Assembly (NCBI RefSeq): GCF_027213785.1
Contig: NZ_JAPWGO010000001.1
Span: 314,007-378,006 of the forward strand
Reading direction: 5' to 3'
Length of the DNA stretch: 64,000 bases
Origin: Limimaricola sp. G21655-S1
GTDB taxonomy: Bacteria; Pseudomonadota; Alphaproteobacteria; Rhodobacterales; Rhodobacteraceae
The translations under genes were made by a program, and so were the position numbers. The stretch's first letter is position 1. The number at the start of each line of letters is the position of its first letter. Below the pieces are notes generated by a model. That model saw only the letters and a program-made list of their open reading frames with translations, did not search any database and was not told where the DNA came from. Of this stretch, positions 8,891 to 17,643 are shown in pieces.

Positions 8891-9508
8891 TCAGGCCTTT
8901 GGCAGGAGGGCGAGGCGCAGCGCAAGCGCCGCGAAGATCGAGGCCGAGACGCGGCCCAGCCAGCGATTGAACCCCGCCGACCCGGCGAGGCGGCGGCCGA
9001 TGCCGCCGGCGAGGACGCCGACCGCGCCGTTGACCACCAGCCCGCCCAGCGACAGCACCGCGCCGAGCGCAAGGAATTGCGGCAGCACCGGGCGGGCGGG
9101 GTCGGTGAATTGCGGCAGGAAGGCCAGCACGAAGAGGATCACCTTGGGGTTGGTGAGATTGACCGCGAGACCCTGTCGAAAGGCGCGCGCCGGGCGCACG
9201 GCCGGGATCTCTGTCGCCGCGCCATCGCCCCGCAGGGCAGTCGCGGCGAGCCAGAGAAGATAGCCGACACCGATCCAGCGGATCGCGTCGAAAAGCCATG
9301 GCATCGCCGCCACGGCGGCGCCGAGCCCGAGCCCCGCCAGCGTCACGTGACCCATCACCGCCAGCCCGATGCCGGCATCAGCGGCCAGCGCCGCGCGCGG
9401 CCCGCCGCGCAGGCCCTGACCCAAACAGAACATCATGTCGGCCCCCGGCGTCAGGTTGAGCGCGAGCGCCGCCGGAAGAAATGCCAGCAGCACGATGGGA
9501 TCGATCAT
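8891..9508 (-). CDS. LysE family translocator
   Basis: A 205-aa inner-membrane exporter of the LysE/RhtB family with five to six hydrophobic spans. The family N-terminus is clear (LNLTPGADMMFCLGQG), followed by IGLAVMGHVTLAGLG. Family members export amino acids or similar compounds; the substrate cannot be told from sequence. Its ATG overlaps the TGA of the uracil-glycosylase-like gene (ATGA), and it ends 2 bp before moaB. Confidence 0.92.
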   Translation of the reverse strand: MIDPIVLLAFLPAALALNLTPGADMMFCLGQGLRGGPRAALAADAGIGLAVMGHVTLAGLGLGAAVAAMPWLFDAIRWIGVGYLLWLAATALRGDGAATEIPAVRPARAFRQGLAVNLTNPKVILFVLAFLPQFTDPARPVLPQFLALGAVLSLGGLVVNGAVGVLAGGIGRRLAGSAGFNRWLGRVSASIFAALALRLALLPKA

Positions 9509-10296
9509 GCCGTGCCTCCGTCGAGACGTGCCTTCAAGGCCAGAAGGTCGGCCCAGGCCTCGCGCTTGGCCACCGGGTTGGCGATCAGATGCGCGGGCGA
9601 GAAGATCGGCAGGGCCGGCCGGCCCGAAAGTTCGGTCCAGCGGCCGCGCAGGCGGTGCAGCCCGCCACCCTTGATCAGCGCGGCGCAGGCGACCGAGCCC
9701 ATGATCACGACGACATCCGGATCGGCCAGCGCGACATGCCGGTCGAGGAAGGGCCGCATCATCGCGAGATCCTTGGGATCGGGGGCGCGGTCACCCGGGA
9801 TCCGCCAAGGCAGCACCGGCGCCATGTAGACCGCGCGCTCCGCGTCGGGCGCCTCGGCGGAGAGGCCGATGGCGGAGAGCATCCGCTCCAGCAGCACGGC
9901 GGCGGGGCCGGCCACCGGCGTGCCGGCACGGTCCTCCTCGCGATGCGGCGGATCGAGAAGCAACATCACGCGGGCACCGGCCCGGCCGCCCGCGAAGACG
10001 AAGCTGCGCGCGCCGCGCCGCAGGTCGCAGGGTTCGAACCCCTCCATCGCGGCGGCGAGCGCCTCGAGATCGGGCGCGGCCTCGGCGGCGGCATGGGCCA
10101 GTGCCACCGGATCCGGCTCCTCGATGCGAACCGGCCCGGGGGCGGCAACCGCGCCGGAAGCAGGGGTCACGGCCGGGCGGCTATCGGTGAGCGTATAGCG
10201 GTCGAGCGGCGCGTCGAGCATCGCCTCGTCCGCCCCCATCTCGATCTGCCAGTCGAGAAGCGCCCGTGCGCTCCAGTAATCCAGTGCCGATTCCAT
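9505..10296 (-). CDS. uracil-DNA glycosylase-like protein with altered active-site motifs
   Basis: A 263-aa protein with the architecture of the family-4/5-type uracil-DNA glycosylases found in Rhodobacterales: a helical N-terminus, then a Rossmann-like domain. The conserved frame is recognisable at REEDRAGTPVAG, VVIMGSVACAAL and AKREAWADLLAL. Two key motifs are altered. The Gly-Glu-x-Pro-Gly loop just before REED reads LDPPH, and the His-Pro motif near the end reads SPAHLIANP. Only one cysteine is seen in the region where family-4 enzymes hold part of an Fe-S cluster. It may be inactive or have a changed substrate. First gene of the LysE-moaB run. Confidence 0.8.
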   Translation of the reverse strand: MESALDYWSARALLDWQIEMGADEAMLDAPLDRYTLTDSRPAVTPASGAVAAPGPVRIEEPDPVALAHAAAEAAPDLEALAAAMEGFEPCDLRRGARSFVFAGGRAGARVMLLLDPPHREEDRAGTPVAGPAAVLLERMLSAIGLSAEAPDAERAVYMAPVLPWRIPGDRAPDPKDLAMMRPFLDRHVALADPDVVVIMGSVACAALIKGGGLHRLRGRWTELSGRPALPIFSPAHLIANPVAKREAWADLLALKARLDGGTA

Positions 10297-10368
10297 GGGG
10301 CGCAGGCTATGCCGGATCGCGCCGGGATGGCAGGGGGCGAATGGGCCCGATGAACGGTGTGCCGCCCC

Positions 10369-10392
10369 TGTTCATCTTTCTTCAAATACGCA
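10369..10392 (-). repeat. single copy of the short intergenic repeat
   Basis: Read on the minus strand the site begins TGCGTATTTGAAGAA, identical to the 6769 copy for 15 bases, then diverges to AGATGAACA. It lies in the 143-bp gap upstream of the uracil-glycosylase-like gene. Confidence 0.7.
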
Positions 10393-10439
10393 TGGCGACC
10401 GGCCCGATGCCGATGCGCCGGTTCGGCCTTCCGGGTGCC

Positions 10440-10766
10440 TCAGCCGACGTTGTGACGTTCGATCCAGCCGCGCAGGTCCTCGGCCTCGTGGCGCGCCTCG
10501 CGCAGCGCTTCCATGGCGGCACGCAGCTCGGCCTCGGACTGCTTGAGCTGGCCGGTCAGCTCGGCCTCGCGTTCCTCCACATAGGAGATCGCCTGGTCGC
10601 GCGTCTCCTCGGCCTCGTGCAGCGCCTGCGCCATCCGGTCCAGCTCGCCGATATCGGCGCGGGTGACGCGGGTGAAGCGGTTCACCAGCCAGCTGGCGAA
10701 CCAGCCTAGCGCGAAGGCGGCGAAGAGGATGACCGCCGTGGCGATGATGAACTCGGTTCTGTTCAC
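10440..10766 (-). CDS. small membrane-anchored coiled-coil protein
   Basis: A 108-aa protein starting at GTG 10766. One membrane span at residues 5-27 (IIATAVILFAAFALGWFASWL) is quoted here by its limits only; the rest is a charged helix with heptad-like Glu/Arg/Leu spacing, ending WIERHNVG. It resembles small bacterial proteins with one TM and a cytoplasmic coiled coil, but I do not recognise a named family. It follows the OmpA-domain gene with a 10-bp gap, so the two are probably one operon and may both act at the envelope. Function unknown. Confidence 0.8.
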   Translation of the reverse strand: MNRTEFIIATAVILFAAFALGWFASWLVNRFTRVTRADIGELDRMAQALHEAEETRDQAISYVEEREAELTGQLKQSEAELRAAMEALREARHEAEDLRGWIERHNVG

Positions 10767-10776
10767 GTCCCTGTCC

Positions 10777-12765
10777 CTACTCGTCTTCCTCGTCTGAGGG
10801 TCGTGCCCTCGGCCCGGTTCCGGGCTTTTCCATCGGCTGCGGCGCTGCGGCCGTATCCTCGTCCGTTTCGGCCTCGGCTTCGGTATCGGCCTCGCCATCC
10901 GCCTCCGCCGCGGCTTCGGTCTCGGTCTTGTTTTCAGTCTCGTCTTCGGTCGCGGCCTGCGCGCCCGAAAGGCGGAACTCGATACGGCGGTTGGCCTCGC
11001 GGCCCGCCGAGGTGTCGTTGTCGGCGATCGGGTCCGCTTCGCCATAGCCCACCGCGGTGAAACCCGCCACCGGCACCCGGGCGCGGCGCAGCGCCTCGAC
11101 CACCGCGTCGGCGCGCTCCTGGCTCAGCTCGAGGTTCATCTCGTCGCGGCCCTGGCTGTCGGTATAGCCCGCCACCTCGATCTCGAGCTCCGGGCAGCGG
11201 CGCACGATCTCGGCGATGTCGTCGATCACCGGGCGCGCCTCGGCGGTGATCGAGGCCGATCCCGCGTCGAAGGTGATCTTGGTATCGGCGGTCACGAAGG
11301 CGATCTGGCGCAGGCATTCCTCGGGCGAGGGCAGGCCGGCGATCGGGTCGAGCTCTTCGCGATAGCTCACGTCGATGTCGTACTTGGCGCCCTGGCCGAG
11401 CTTCTCAGCCATCAGCCCGGCGATGTCGGCGGCGGCGCTCTTGCGGCCGGTCAGACCGCTGACCGCGACATTGTCCGGGCCGACGGCGAGGCGGCCCTCG
11501 GAGAGAAGCGACAGCGCGTCGAGACCGGTCAGTACCCGCACCGACCAGTCGCCCGGCAGCCCATCGGTCACCCGCGTCGCCACGGCGAGGCCGTCGCCGC
11601 CAAAGCGGGCCCGGGCGAAGTTCTCGACCGTGGTGCTGGCCAGCTGGTCGGGCAATCGGCCACTCAGGCGCAGCGCCCCGTCCTCGGCGAGGATGGCGTT
11701 GAATTCGGGGGCGCCTTCGGGACGCGCCTCGGGCGCCTCCGGCAGCACCGCCTCGAGCGCGAAGAAATCGGGCAGCTCGGTCTCGAGCTGCGCCGCCGCG
11801 CGGTCGAAAGCGGCGGCATCGGTGCCCTGCGCCGCGACCAGCGAGACGTCGGCATCCGAGAAGGTGACGCTGCCGCCGCCGATCTCGGCCAGCGCGGCGA
11901 TGGCGCGCGAGACCGCCTCGCCCCATTCATCCGAGGGCACGCCCAGCCCGAGGATGCAGTCGATCTCGCCCTTGGCGCCGGCCGCCTCGGCGGCGGCGAT
12001 GATGGCGGCCTGTGCTTCGGCGGTGTCGGCCGAGCAGGCGTCGAAGCGGGCGCCGTCCTCGTCGATCACGAAACGGGCGGTGAAGGGGGTGATCACCGGG
12101 CGGGGCGCCGAGATCCGCAGCGCCAGGCGCACGGTGTCGGGCTTGAGCCGCGCCAGCTCGCTCTCCAGCTTGCGCTGCGCCTCGGGGCTTTCCGAAATCG
12201 CCTCGACCCGGACCCGGCCGGGCCGCACCGAGAGCTTGGAATGCGGCAGCGTCTGCAGCGCCCGGCCCGCATAGCGCAGCGCCGAGGCCCAGTGCTCGGG
12301 CACCGGGTGGTCCGCGACGTCGAGCAGGTCGGTCACCGGCAGCCCGTCGGCGGCGCGCTCCATCTCGGCGATCAGCGCCGCGCGGTCGGTACCGGCCGGG
12401 ATCAGGCCGATCAGCGACACGCCGCTGTCGTTGCGCAGGATCTCGACCGCGAAATCGGGCGGCGGCGGCGTCTCGGCCTCGACCACCCGCATGTTGTCGA
12501 TCACCCGGCTCGCATCGACCACGCCGCCCGCCGCCGACATCGCCCGGAACCGGATCGCCTCGGTCGGGGCGGCGCCTTCGATCACCACCTGCAGCCCGTC
12601 GGCCTGCACGCTGGCCCAGTCGTAACCTTGCGCGGCGAGCGCGGCGCGGACCTCGCTGGCCGAGACATCCTCGACCACGGCGACGGCGGTGCGCGCGGCG
12701 ATGACCGAGACTCCGCCGGCGAGGGCGAAGGCGGAAATGACGGCGGCGATCGGAGGGAGGCGCAT
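10777..12765 (-). CDS. OmpA C-terminal-domain envelope protein
   Basis: A 662-aa protein. Residues 1-28 are a signal peptide or uncleaved anchor. The long middle region has repeated alpha/beta units of about 100 residues resembling BON-like domains. The OmpA peptidoglycan-binding domain occupies roughly residues 490-610, with GYTDSQGRDEMNLELSQ and the late TSAGREANRRIEF motif that binds diaminopimelate. The last 60 residues are an acidic Glu/Thr/Ala repeat tail. It probably tethers the envelope to peptidoglycan. It is followed by the coiled-coil membrane protein. Confidence 0.9.
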   Translation of the reverse strand: MRLPPIAAVISAFALAGGVSVIAARTAVAVVEDVSASEVRAALAAQGYDWASVQADGLQVVIEGAAPTEAIRFRAMSAAGGVVDASRVIDNMRVVEAETPPPPDFAVEILRNDSGVSLIGLIPAGTDRAALIAEMERAADGLPVTDLLDVADHPVPEHWASALRYAGRALQTLPHSKLSVRPGRVRVEAISESPEAQRKLESELARLKPDTVRLALRISAPRPVITPFTARFVIDEDGARFDACSADTAEAQAAIIAAAEAAGAKGEIDCILGLGVPSDEWGEAVSRAIAALAEIGGGSVTFSDADVSLVAAQGTDAAAFDRAAAQLETELPDFFALEAVLPEAPEARPEGAPEFNAILAEDGALRLSGRLPDQLASTTVENFARARFGGDGLAVATRVTDGLPGDWSVRVLTGLDALSLLSEGRLAVGPDNVAVSGLTGRKSAAADIAGLMAEKLGQGAKYDIDVSYREELDPIAGLPSPEECLRQIAFVTADTKITFDAGSASITAEARPVIDDIAEIVRRCPELEIEVAGYTDSQGRDEMNLELSQERADAVVEALRRARVPVAGFTAVGYGEADPIADNDTSAGREANRRIEFRLSGAQAATEDETENKTETEAAAEADGEADTEAEAETDEDTAAAPQPMEKPGTGPRARPSDEEDE

Positions 12766-12823
12766 CTGGGGTCCGGGTCTGTGGCGGCCCGCGCCTTCTA
12801 GAGCGCAGGGGATGCCAGATCAA

Positions 12824-13792
12824 TCACAGCGCCAGCGCGGCGGCGGAAAACAGCACGGGCAGGAGCCCGGCATCGCGGTTCGAACGGAACAGCCGCAGCA
12901 GCCCGGCATTGTCGGCAGGATCGAAGCGCGACAGCTGCCAGACCATGTGCCAGCCCATCGCCCAAGGCCCGCCCAGCGCCACCACCAGCGACAGCACCGA
13001 CCGGTCCCGCGCGGCCAGCAGCACCGCGAGCCCCATCAGCAGCACCGTGGCCATCAGAAAGCCGCGCAGCCAGATCCGGGAGCGGTCGCCGAACAGGCGG
13101 GCGGTCGATTTCACGCCGATCAGAGCGTCGTCCTCGGCATCCTGATGCGCGTAGATCGTGTCGTAGAACAGCGTCCAGGCGATGCCCGATAGGTAGAGCG
13201 CCACCGGCGCCCATGACAGCGACCCGGTGAGCGCCGCCCAGGCCAGCAGCGCGCCCCAGTTGAAGGCGAGGCCCAGGAACACCTGCGGCCACCAGGTGAA
13301 GCGCTTGGCAAAGGGATAGATCGCCACCGGCACCAGCGAGGCGACGCCGAGCCAGATCGCGGCCCAGTCGAAGGTGAGCAGGATCACCAGCGACACCAGC
13401 GTCTGCGTCGCCATCCAGATCAGCGCCTGCACCACCCGCACCTGTCCCGACGGGATCGGGCGAGAGCGGGTGCGCGCGACCGAGCCGTCGATATGCCGGT
13501 CGGTCACGTCGTTCCAGGTGCAGCCCGCGCCGCGCATCAGGAAGGCGCCCAGCGCGCAGCCGATGGCGATCCACGCGCCCACGAGCCCGAAGCCGTCCGT
13601 CGCGAGCGCCGCCAGCAGCAGCCCCCACCAGCAGGGCAGCAGCAGCAGCCAGGTGCCGATCGGCCGGTCGGCGCGGCTCAGCCGCAGATAGGGGCGGGTG
13701 CGGCGCGGCGCGAGGCGATCCACCCAATTGCCGCGCGGCGCATCCGCGACGCTGCCCTCTTCGGCCTCTGGCATCCGATCCGCCGCTTTCAT
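12824..13792 (-). CDS. ubiA: 4-hydroxybenzoate polyprenyltransferase
   Basis: UbiA attaches the polyprenyl chain to 4-hydroxybenzoate in ubiquinone synthesis, in the inner membrane. The 322-aa protein has many membrane spans and both aspartate-rich motifs: GCTWNDVTDRHIDGSV and YDTIYAHQDAEDD. The start chosen is the ATG at 13792; it sits within CATATG shared with the opposite strand, so ubiA and rsmE start back to back. A longer reading upstream would run into rsmE and is rejected. Confidence 0.95.
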   Translation of the reverse strand: MKAADRMPEAEEGSVADAPRGNWVDRLAPRRTRPYLRLSRADRPIGTWLLLLPCWWGLLLAALATDGFGLVGAWIAIGCALGAFLMRGAGCTWNDVTDRHIDGSVARTRSRPIPSGQVRVVQALIWMATQTLVSLVILLTFDWAAIWLGVASLVPVAIYPFAKRFTWWPQVFLGLAFNWGALLAWAALTGSLSWAPVALYLSGIAWTLFYDTIYAHQDAEDDALIGVKSTARLFGDRSRIWLRGFLMATVLLMGLAVLLAARDRSVLSLVVALGGPWAMGWHMVWQLSRFDPADNAGLLRLFRSNRDAGLLPVLFSAAALAL

Positions 13793-13804
13793 ATGGTCCG
13801 CCCC

Positions 13805-14524
13805 ATGGCATCCAAGGTCCGGCTGTTTGTAGATCACCCTCTGGCCGAAGGGCAAACCGTTCCGCTGGAGGCGGCGCAGGCGCATTACCTCTCAGGGGTG
13901 ATGCGCCTGCCCGCGGGCAGCGTCATTTCCGTCTTCGACGGGCACTCGGGCGAGTTCGACGCCACCATCGCGCAGGCCGGCAAGCGCGGCGGCACGCTGG
14001 AGATCGGCGCGAAGACCAAGCCGTTCATGCCGCCGCCCGATCTCTGGCTGTGCTTTGCGCCGATCAAGAAGGCGCGCACCGACTTCATCGTCGAGAAGGC
14101 GGCCGAGATGGGGGCGGCGCGAATCCTGCCGGTGCTGACCGAGTTCACCAATTCCGAGCGGGTGCGAGTCGACCGGCTGCAGGCCCATGCCGTCGAAGCG
14201 GCCGAACAATGCGGCGGCACCTACGTGCCGCAGGTGGCCGAGCCGGTGAAGCTGGCGCGTCTGCTCGACGGCTGGCCCGGGGCGCGCAGGCTGATGTTCT
14301 GCGACGAGACGCTGGTGGGGGAAAGCGGGCGGTTGCCCGACGCCCCGGGGCCATGGGCGGTTCTGATCGGACCCGAGGGCGGGTTCTCGGACAAGGAGCG
14401 GGCACGGCTGCGCGGGCTGGAGGGGGCGCATCCCGTCAGCCTCGGGCCGCGCATCCTGCGCGCCGACACCGCGGCGGTCGCGGCCCTGACGCTCTGGCAG
14501 ACCACGCTCGGGGACTGGCGGTGA
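13805..14524 (+). CDS. rsmE: 16S rRNA (uracil(1498)-N(3))-methyltransferase
   Basis: RsmE methylates U1498 of 16S rRNA using S-adenosylmethionine. The 239-aa protein shows the family opening (VRLFVDHPL), the KARTDFIVEKAAEMG segment, and the SPOUT knot: VLIGPEGGFSDKE followed by LGPRILRADTAAV. An in-frame ATG at 13793 would add four residues (MVRP) and would overlap the ubiA start. Neither start has a strong ribosome-binding site. It is divergent from ubiA. Confidence 0.95.
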   Translation: MASKVRLFVDHPLAEGQTVPLEAAQAHYLSGVMRLPAGSVISVFDGHSGEFDATIAQAGKRGGTLEIGAKTKPFMPPPDLWLCFAPIKKARTDFIVEKAAEMGAARILPVLTEFTNSERVRVDRLQAHAVEAAEQCGGTYVPQVAEPVKLARLLDGWPGARRLMFCDETLVGESGRLPDAPGPWAVLIGPEGGFSDKERARLRGLEGAHPVSLGPRILRADTAAVAALTLWQTTLGDWR

Positions 14525-14561
14525 GCCGCCCGGACCCGGTGCGCCCGGTCGTGGCCGGGTT

Positions 14562-14581
14562 TGCGTATTTGAAGAACAAAG
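14562..14581 (+). repeat. single copy of the short intergenic repeat
   Basis: TGCGTATTTGAAGAACAAAG, identical to the left arm at 6769. It lies between rsmE and the next gene, ending only 12 bases before that ATG, so it is inside the probable 5' leader. Confidence 0.8.
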
Positions 14582-14593
14582 TCGGGCAGGGCG

Positions 14594-15109
14594 ATGGCTG
14601 ACCTGCTGCGCCCGGAAGCGCGCGCGGCGCTGTGGCGCGGGCGCGAGGTGATCGTCGGGCTGGTCCTCGCCGGGCTCGGGCTCTGGTGGGCGCTCGCGAG
14701 CTTCGGCATCCTGCAATGGCTGGGCTGGGGGCTGGCCGCGCTGGGTGCCGGGCTGGTGATCGGCGGCGTGCAGCGCTGGCGCTTCCGGCAGGAGGGGCGG
14801 GGGCCGGGGCTCCTGAAGATCGACGAGGGCCGGGTCGCCTATATGGGGCCGCTGACCGGCGGCATGGTCGATCTCGACGAGGTCCGGCGGCTCAGGCTCG
14901 ACCGGCGCGCGAAGCCGGCGCATTGGCTTTTGGAAACCGGCACCGAGGTTCTCGCGATCCCGGTCACCGCCGAGGGGGCGGAGGCGCTGTTCGACGCCTT
15001 CGCGGCACTGCCGGGGCTCAAGCGCGGCCGGATGATCGAGATGTTGAACGACGAGACGCGCGACGTGGTCACGATCTGGACTCGGCCGGCGCGGCTGACC
15101 GTGGTCTGA
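14594..15109 (+). CDS. two-TM membrane protein of unknown function
   Basis: A 171-aa protein with two adjacent hydrophobic helices (about residues 19-38 and 40-58) and then a soluble domain rich in beta strands with regular Leu-Asp-Arg patterns, perhaps a small PH-like or DUF domain. I do not recognise a named family. It sits 69 bp after rsmE on the same strand, with a copy of the intergenic repeat between them. Base use matches the neighbours. Probably an inner-membrane protein with a cytoplasmic domain. Confidence 0.8.
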   Translation: MADLLRPEARAALWRGREVIVGLVLAGLGLWWALASFGILQWLGWGLAALGAGLVIGGVQRWRFRQEGRGPGLLKIDEGRVAYMGPLTGGMVDLDEVRRLRLDRRAKPAHWLLETGTEVLAIPVTAEGAEALFDAFAALPGLKRGRMIEMLNDETRDVVTIWTRPARLTVV

Positions 15110-15223
15110 TCTTCTGTGCGGCCGCGCATGGCCGGCCCGCGCGAAACCGGGTGTCGGCTCCATTGACTTATGGCCCCATGCGCGACACCTGTAGCCCCGC
15201 CTCGCGAGATAGGAGCCAGCGCC

Positions 15224-16594
15224 ATGTCCATCCCTCAATCCGGCGGCGGGCCGATCGAGCATCATTCCCAGCTCGCCGAGTATCTGGCCAAGGGCTGCAA
15301 GCCCGAGAGCGACTGGCGCATCGGTACCGAGCACGAGAAATTCGGCTATTGCCGCGACAGCCTCAAGCCGCTGCCCTATGACGGGCCGCGCTCGATCCGC
15401 GCCATGCTCGAGGGGCTGCGCGACCGCTTCGGCTGGAGCCCAGTGGAAGAGCAGGGCAAGCTGATCGGGCTGGAGCGCGACGGCGCCAATATCAGCCTCG
15501 AGCCGGGCGGGCAGTTCGAGCTGTCCGGCGCGCCGCTCGAGACGATCCACCAGACCTGCGACGAGGTGAACAGCCACCTCGCCGAGGTGAAGAGCGTGGC
15601 CGACGAGATCGGCGTCGGCTTCATCGGGCTCGGCGCCGCGCCGGAATGGTCCGAGGCCGAGATGCCGATGATGCCGAAGGGCCGCTACCGGCTGATGACC
15701 GATTACATGGACCGCGTCGGCACCCACGGAAAGCAGATGATGTACCGCACCTGCACGGTACAGGTGAATCTCGACTTCTCCTCCGAGGCCGACATGGTCA
15801 AGAAGCTGCGCGTCGCGCTGGCGCTGCAGCCGGTGGCCACCGCGCTCTTCGCCAACTCGCCCTTCTTCGAGGGCAAGCCCAACGGCATGAAGTCGTGGCG
15901 TTCGCGGATCTGGCGTGGGCTCGACGATTCACGGACCGGCATGCTGCCCTTCGCCTTCGAGGAGGGCATGGGCTTCGAGCGCTACGTCGAATGGGTGCTC
16001 GATGTGCCGATGTATTTCGTCTACCGCGACGGCAAGTACATCGATGCGCTGGGCCAGTCGTTCCGCGATTTCCTGCGCGGCGAACTGCCGGCCCTGCCGG
16101 GCGAGAAGCCGACCCTGTCGGACTGGGCCGACCACCTGACCACGGTGTTCCCCGAGGCGAGGGTCAAGAAGTTCATCGAGATGCGCGGCGCCGATGGCGG
16201 CCCGTGGCGCCGGCTCTGCGCGCTGCCCGCCTTCTGGGTCGGGCTGACCTACGACGAGGGCGCGCTCGACGCGGCGTGGGATCTGGTGAAGGGCTGGGAC
16301 GCCGAAACCCGCGAGGCGCTGCGCGTCGCGGCGGCCGAACAGGGATTGCAGGCGCAGGTCGGCGGGCTCTCGATGCACGACCTGGCGCGGCGGGCGGTGG
16401 AGATCGCCGAGGCCGGTCTCAAGGCCCGCGGGCGCCCGGGCGCCGGTGGCCTCGTGCCGGACGAGACGCATTTCCTCAACGCGCTGAGGGAAAGCGTGGA
16501 GACCGGGCGCACCCCCGCCGACGAGCTTCTGGCGGAGTATCATGGCGAATGGGGCGGCGATCTGAGCCGGATCTACGCGGCGCATTCCTATTGA
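15224..16594 (+). CDS. gshA: glutamate-cysteine ligase
   Basis: This enzyme joins glutamate and cysteine with ATP, the first step of glutathione synthesis. The 456-aa protein belongs to the plant-type/alphaproteobacterial GCS2 group. It shows the early RIGTEHEKFGY substrate loop, ERDGANISLEPGGQFELSG, and MMPKGRYRLMTDYM, all typical. The ATG at 15224 has a good ribosome-binding site (AGGAGCC). A possible -35 TTGACT lies at 15163 but no convincing -10 follows. Confidence 0.94.
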   Translation: MSIPQSGGGPIEHHSQLAEYLAKGCKPESDWRIGTEHEKFGYCRDSLKPLPYDGPRSIRAMLEGLRDRFGWSPVEEQGKLIGLERDGANISLEPGGQFELSGAPLETIHQTCDEVNSHLAEVKSVADEIGVGFIGLGAAPEWSEAEMPMMPKGRYRLMTDYMDRVGTHGKQMMYRTCTVQVNLDFSSEADMVKKLRVALALQPVATALFANSPFFEGKPNGMKSWRSRIWRGLDDSRTGMLPFAFEEGMGFERYVEWVLDVPMYFVYRDGKYIDALGQSFRDFLRGELPALPGEKPTLSDWADHLTTVFPEARVKKFIEMRGADGGPWRRLCALPAFWVGLTYDEGALDAAWDLVKGWDAETREALRVAAAEQGLQAQVGGLSMHDLARRAVEIAEAGLKARGRPGAGGLVPDETHFLNALRESVETGRTPADELLAEYHGEWGGDLSRIYAAHSY

Positions 16595-16627
16595 GGCCGG
16601 TGGGCCGCGCCCAAGGGGGCGGCCTCA
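16592..16627. terminator. hairpin joining the convergent ends of gshA and the TM2 gene
   Basis: Perfect 8-bp arms TGAGGCCG (16592-16599) and CGGCCTCA (16620-16627). Each arm begins with the stop codon of its gene. A smaller GGGC/GCCC hairpin can form inside. No T-run; likely a two-way terminator. Confidence 0.5.
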
Positions 16628-16936
16628 GTTCAGGAGCGGAAAGCCGTGGGTGGCGCTGCGCCGGTCGAGGGCGCGGCGCTGCGCGATCGCGTCGTTGTGG
16701 CGACGGATCATGGCCGGGAGTCGCGGCAGGTCGATCAGCAGCCAGATCGCGGTGACCGACAGGCCGACGATGGTGACGGCGAGCATCAGCATCATCGCGG
16801 CCGAGCCCTTGTAGCCCATGTAGAAACGATGCGCCCCGAACGGGCCGAGAAACAGCGCCAGCAGCAGCGCCGTGGACAGCGCCTTGGTTCCGTCAGGGGT
16901 CTCCGCATCCGTTTGCTGGGCGTCGTCCGTCATCAT
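16625..16936 (-). CDS. TM2 domain-containing protein
   Basis: A 103-aa membrane protein. After a polar N-terminus of about 18 residues it has the TM2 signature: a first helix, the GPFGAHRFYMGYKGSA turn, and a second helix ending LLIDLPRLP. TM2 proteins occur widely and have no established function. It converges on gshA, with the two stop codons in the arms of one hairpin. The next gene upstream (plsY side) is 101 bp beyond its start. Confidence 0.88.
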   Translation of the reverse strand: MMTDDAQQTDAETPDGTKALSTALLLALFLGPFGAHRFYMGYKGSAAMMLMLAVTIVGLSVTAIWLLIDLPRLPAMIRRHNDAIAQRRALDRRSATHGFPLLN

Positions 16937-17037
16937 TTGCTCGATCCGCAGGCATCATTCTTGGGCGACGCCATCGGCGTGCCGCAGCGACCATCACCGC
17001 TCGGTGGGGGAGATGCAATTCCCGCGTGGGAAACAGG

Positions 17038-17643
17038 CTATTTCGCGCCGATCCGCGGCTCGGTGCCGGCGCGAAGCCGCGCGATGTTGGCGGCGTGGCG
17101 GGCATAGAGTATCATCGCCAGAACGAGGCTCAGCAGCACGATCCGCCCTTCGCCCAGAAGCAGCGAGTAAAGCGGCGCGAAGCCCGCCGCGAGCAGCGCC
17201 GCGAGCGAGGAGTAGCGAAAGGCGAAGGCCACGAGCAACCAGGTGGCGCAGGCCGCGAGGCCCACCGGCCAGCTCAGGGCGATCAGCAGGCCGAGGATCG
17301 TCGCCACCCCCTTGCCGCCGCGAAACCGCAGCCAGACCGGGTAGCAATGCCCGGCGAAGGCCGCGGCTCCGGCGATCTGCGCGGCGTCCTCGGCGGCGAA
17401 GATCCGTGCGAGGATCACGGCGGCGATCGCCTTGCCCGCGTCGAGCAGCAGCGTCGCGATGGCGGCGGCTTTCGAGCCGGTGCGCAGCACGTTGGTGGCG
17501 CCGATATTGCCCGAGCCGATGGCCCGCACGTCGCCCAGGCCCATGGCGCGGGTGATGATGAGACCGAAGGGGATGGAGCCCAAGAGGTAGCCGATCACCG
17601 CCCAGAGGAGCAGCAGGGCGGTCGTGGTATCCATCAGCGGCAT
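17038..17643 (-). CDS. plsY: glycerol-3-phosphate acyltransferase PlsY
   Basis: PlsY transfers an acyl group from acyl-phosphate to glycerol-3-phosphate, the first committed step of phospholipid synthesis, in the inner membrane. The 201-aa protein has the three conserved loops: [22 protein letters not shown] and the phosphate loop [12 protein letters not shown]. Its ATG overlaps the stop of the pyrC-like gene by one base (TGATG), so it is the third gene of pyrB - pyrC-like - plsY. Confidence 0.96.
   Translation of the reverse strand: MPLMDTTTALLLLWAVIGYLLGSIPFGLIITRAMGLGDVRAIGSGNIGATNVLRTGSKAAAIATLLLDAGKAIAAVILARIFAAEDAAQIAGAAAFAGHCYPVWLRFRGGKGVATILGLLIALSWPVGLAACATWLLVAFAFRYSSLAALLAAGFAPLYSLLLGEGRIVLLSLVLAMILYARHAANIARLRAGTEPRIGAK

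Noticed and set aside
10031-10043. tRNA-like GGTTCGAACCCC (T-loop pattern)
   Set aside because: It is inside the uracil-glycosylase-like coding sequence and no cloverleaf can be built around it.
15163-15192. Promoter of gshA (TTGACT box)
   Set aside because: No acceptable -10 at normal spacing; left unannotated.
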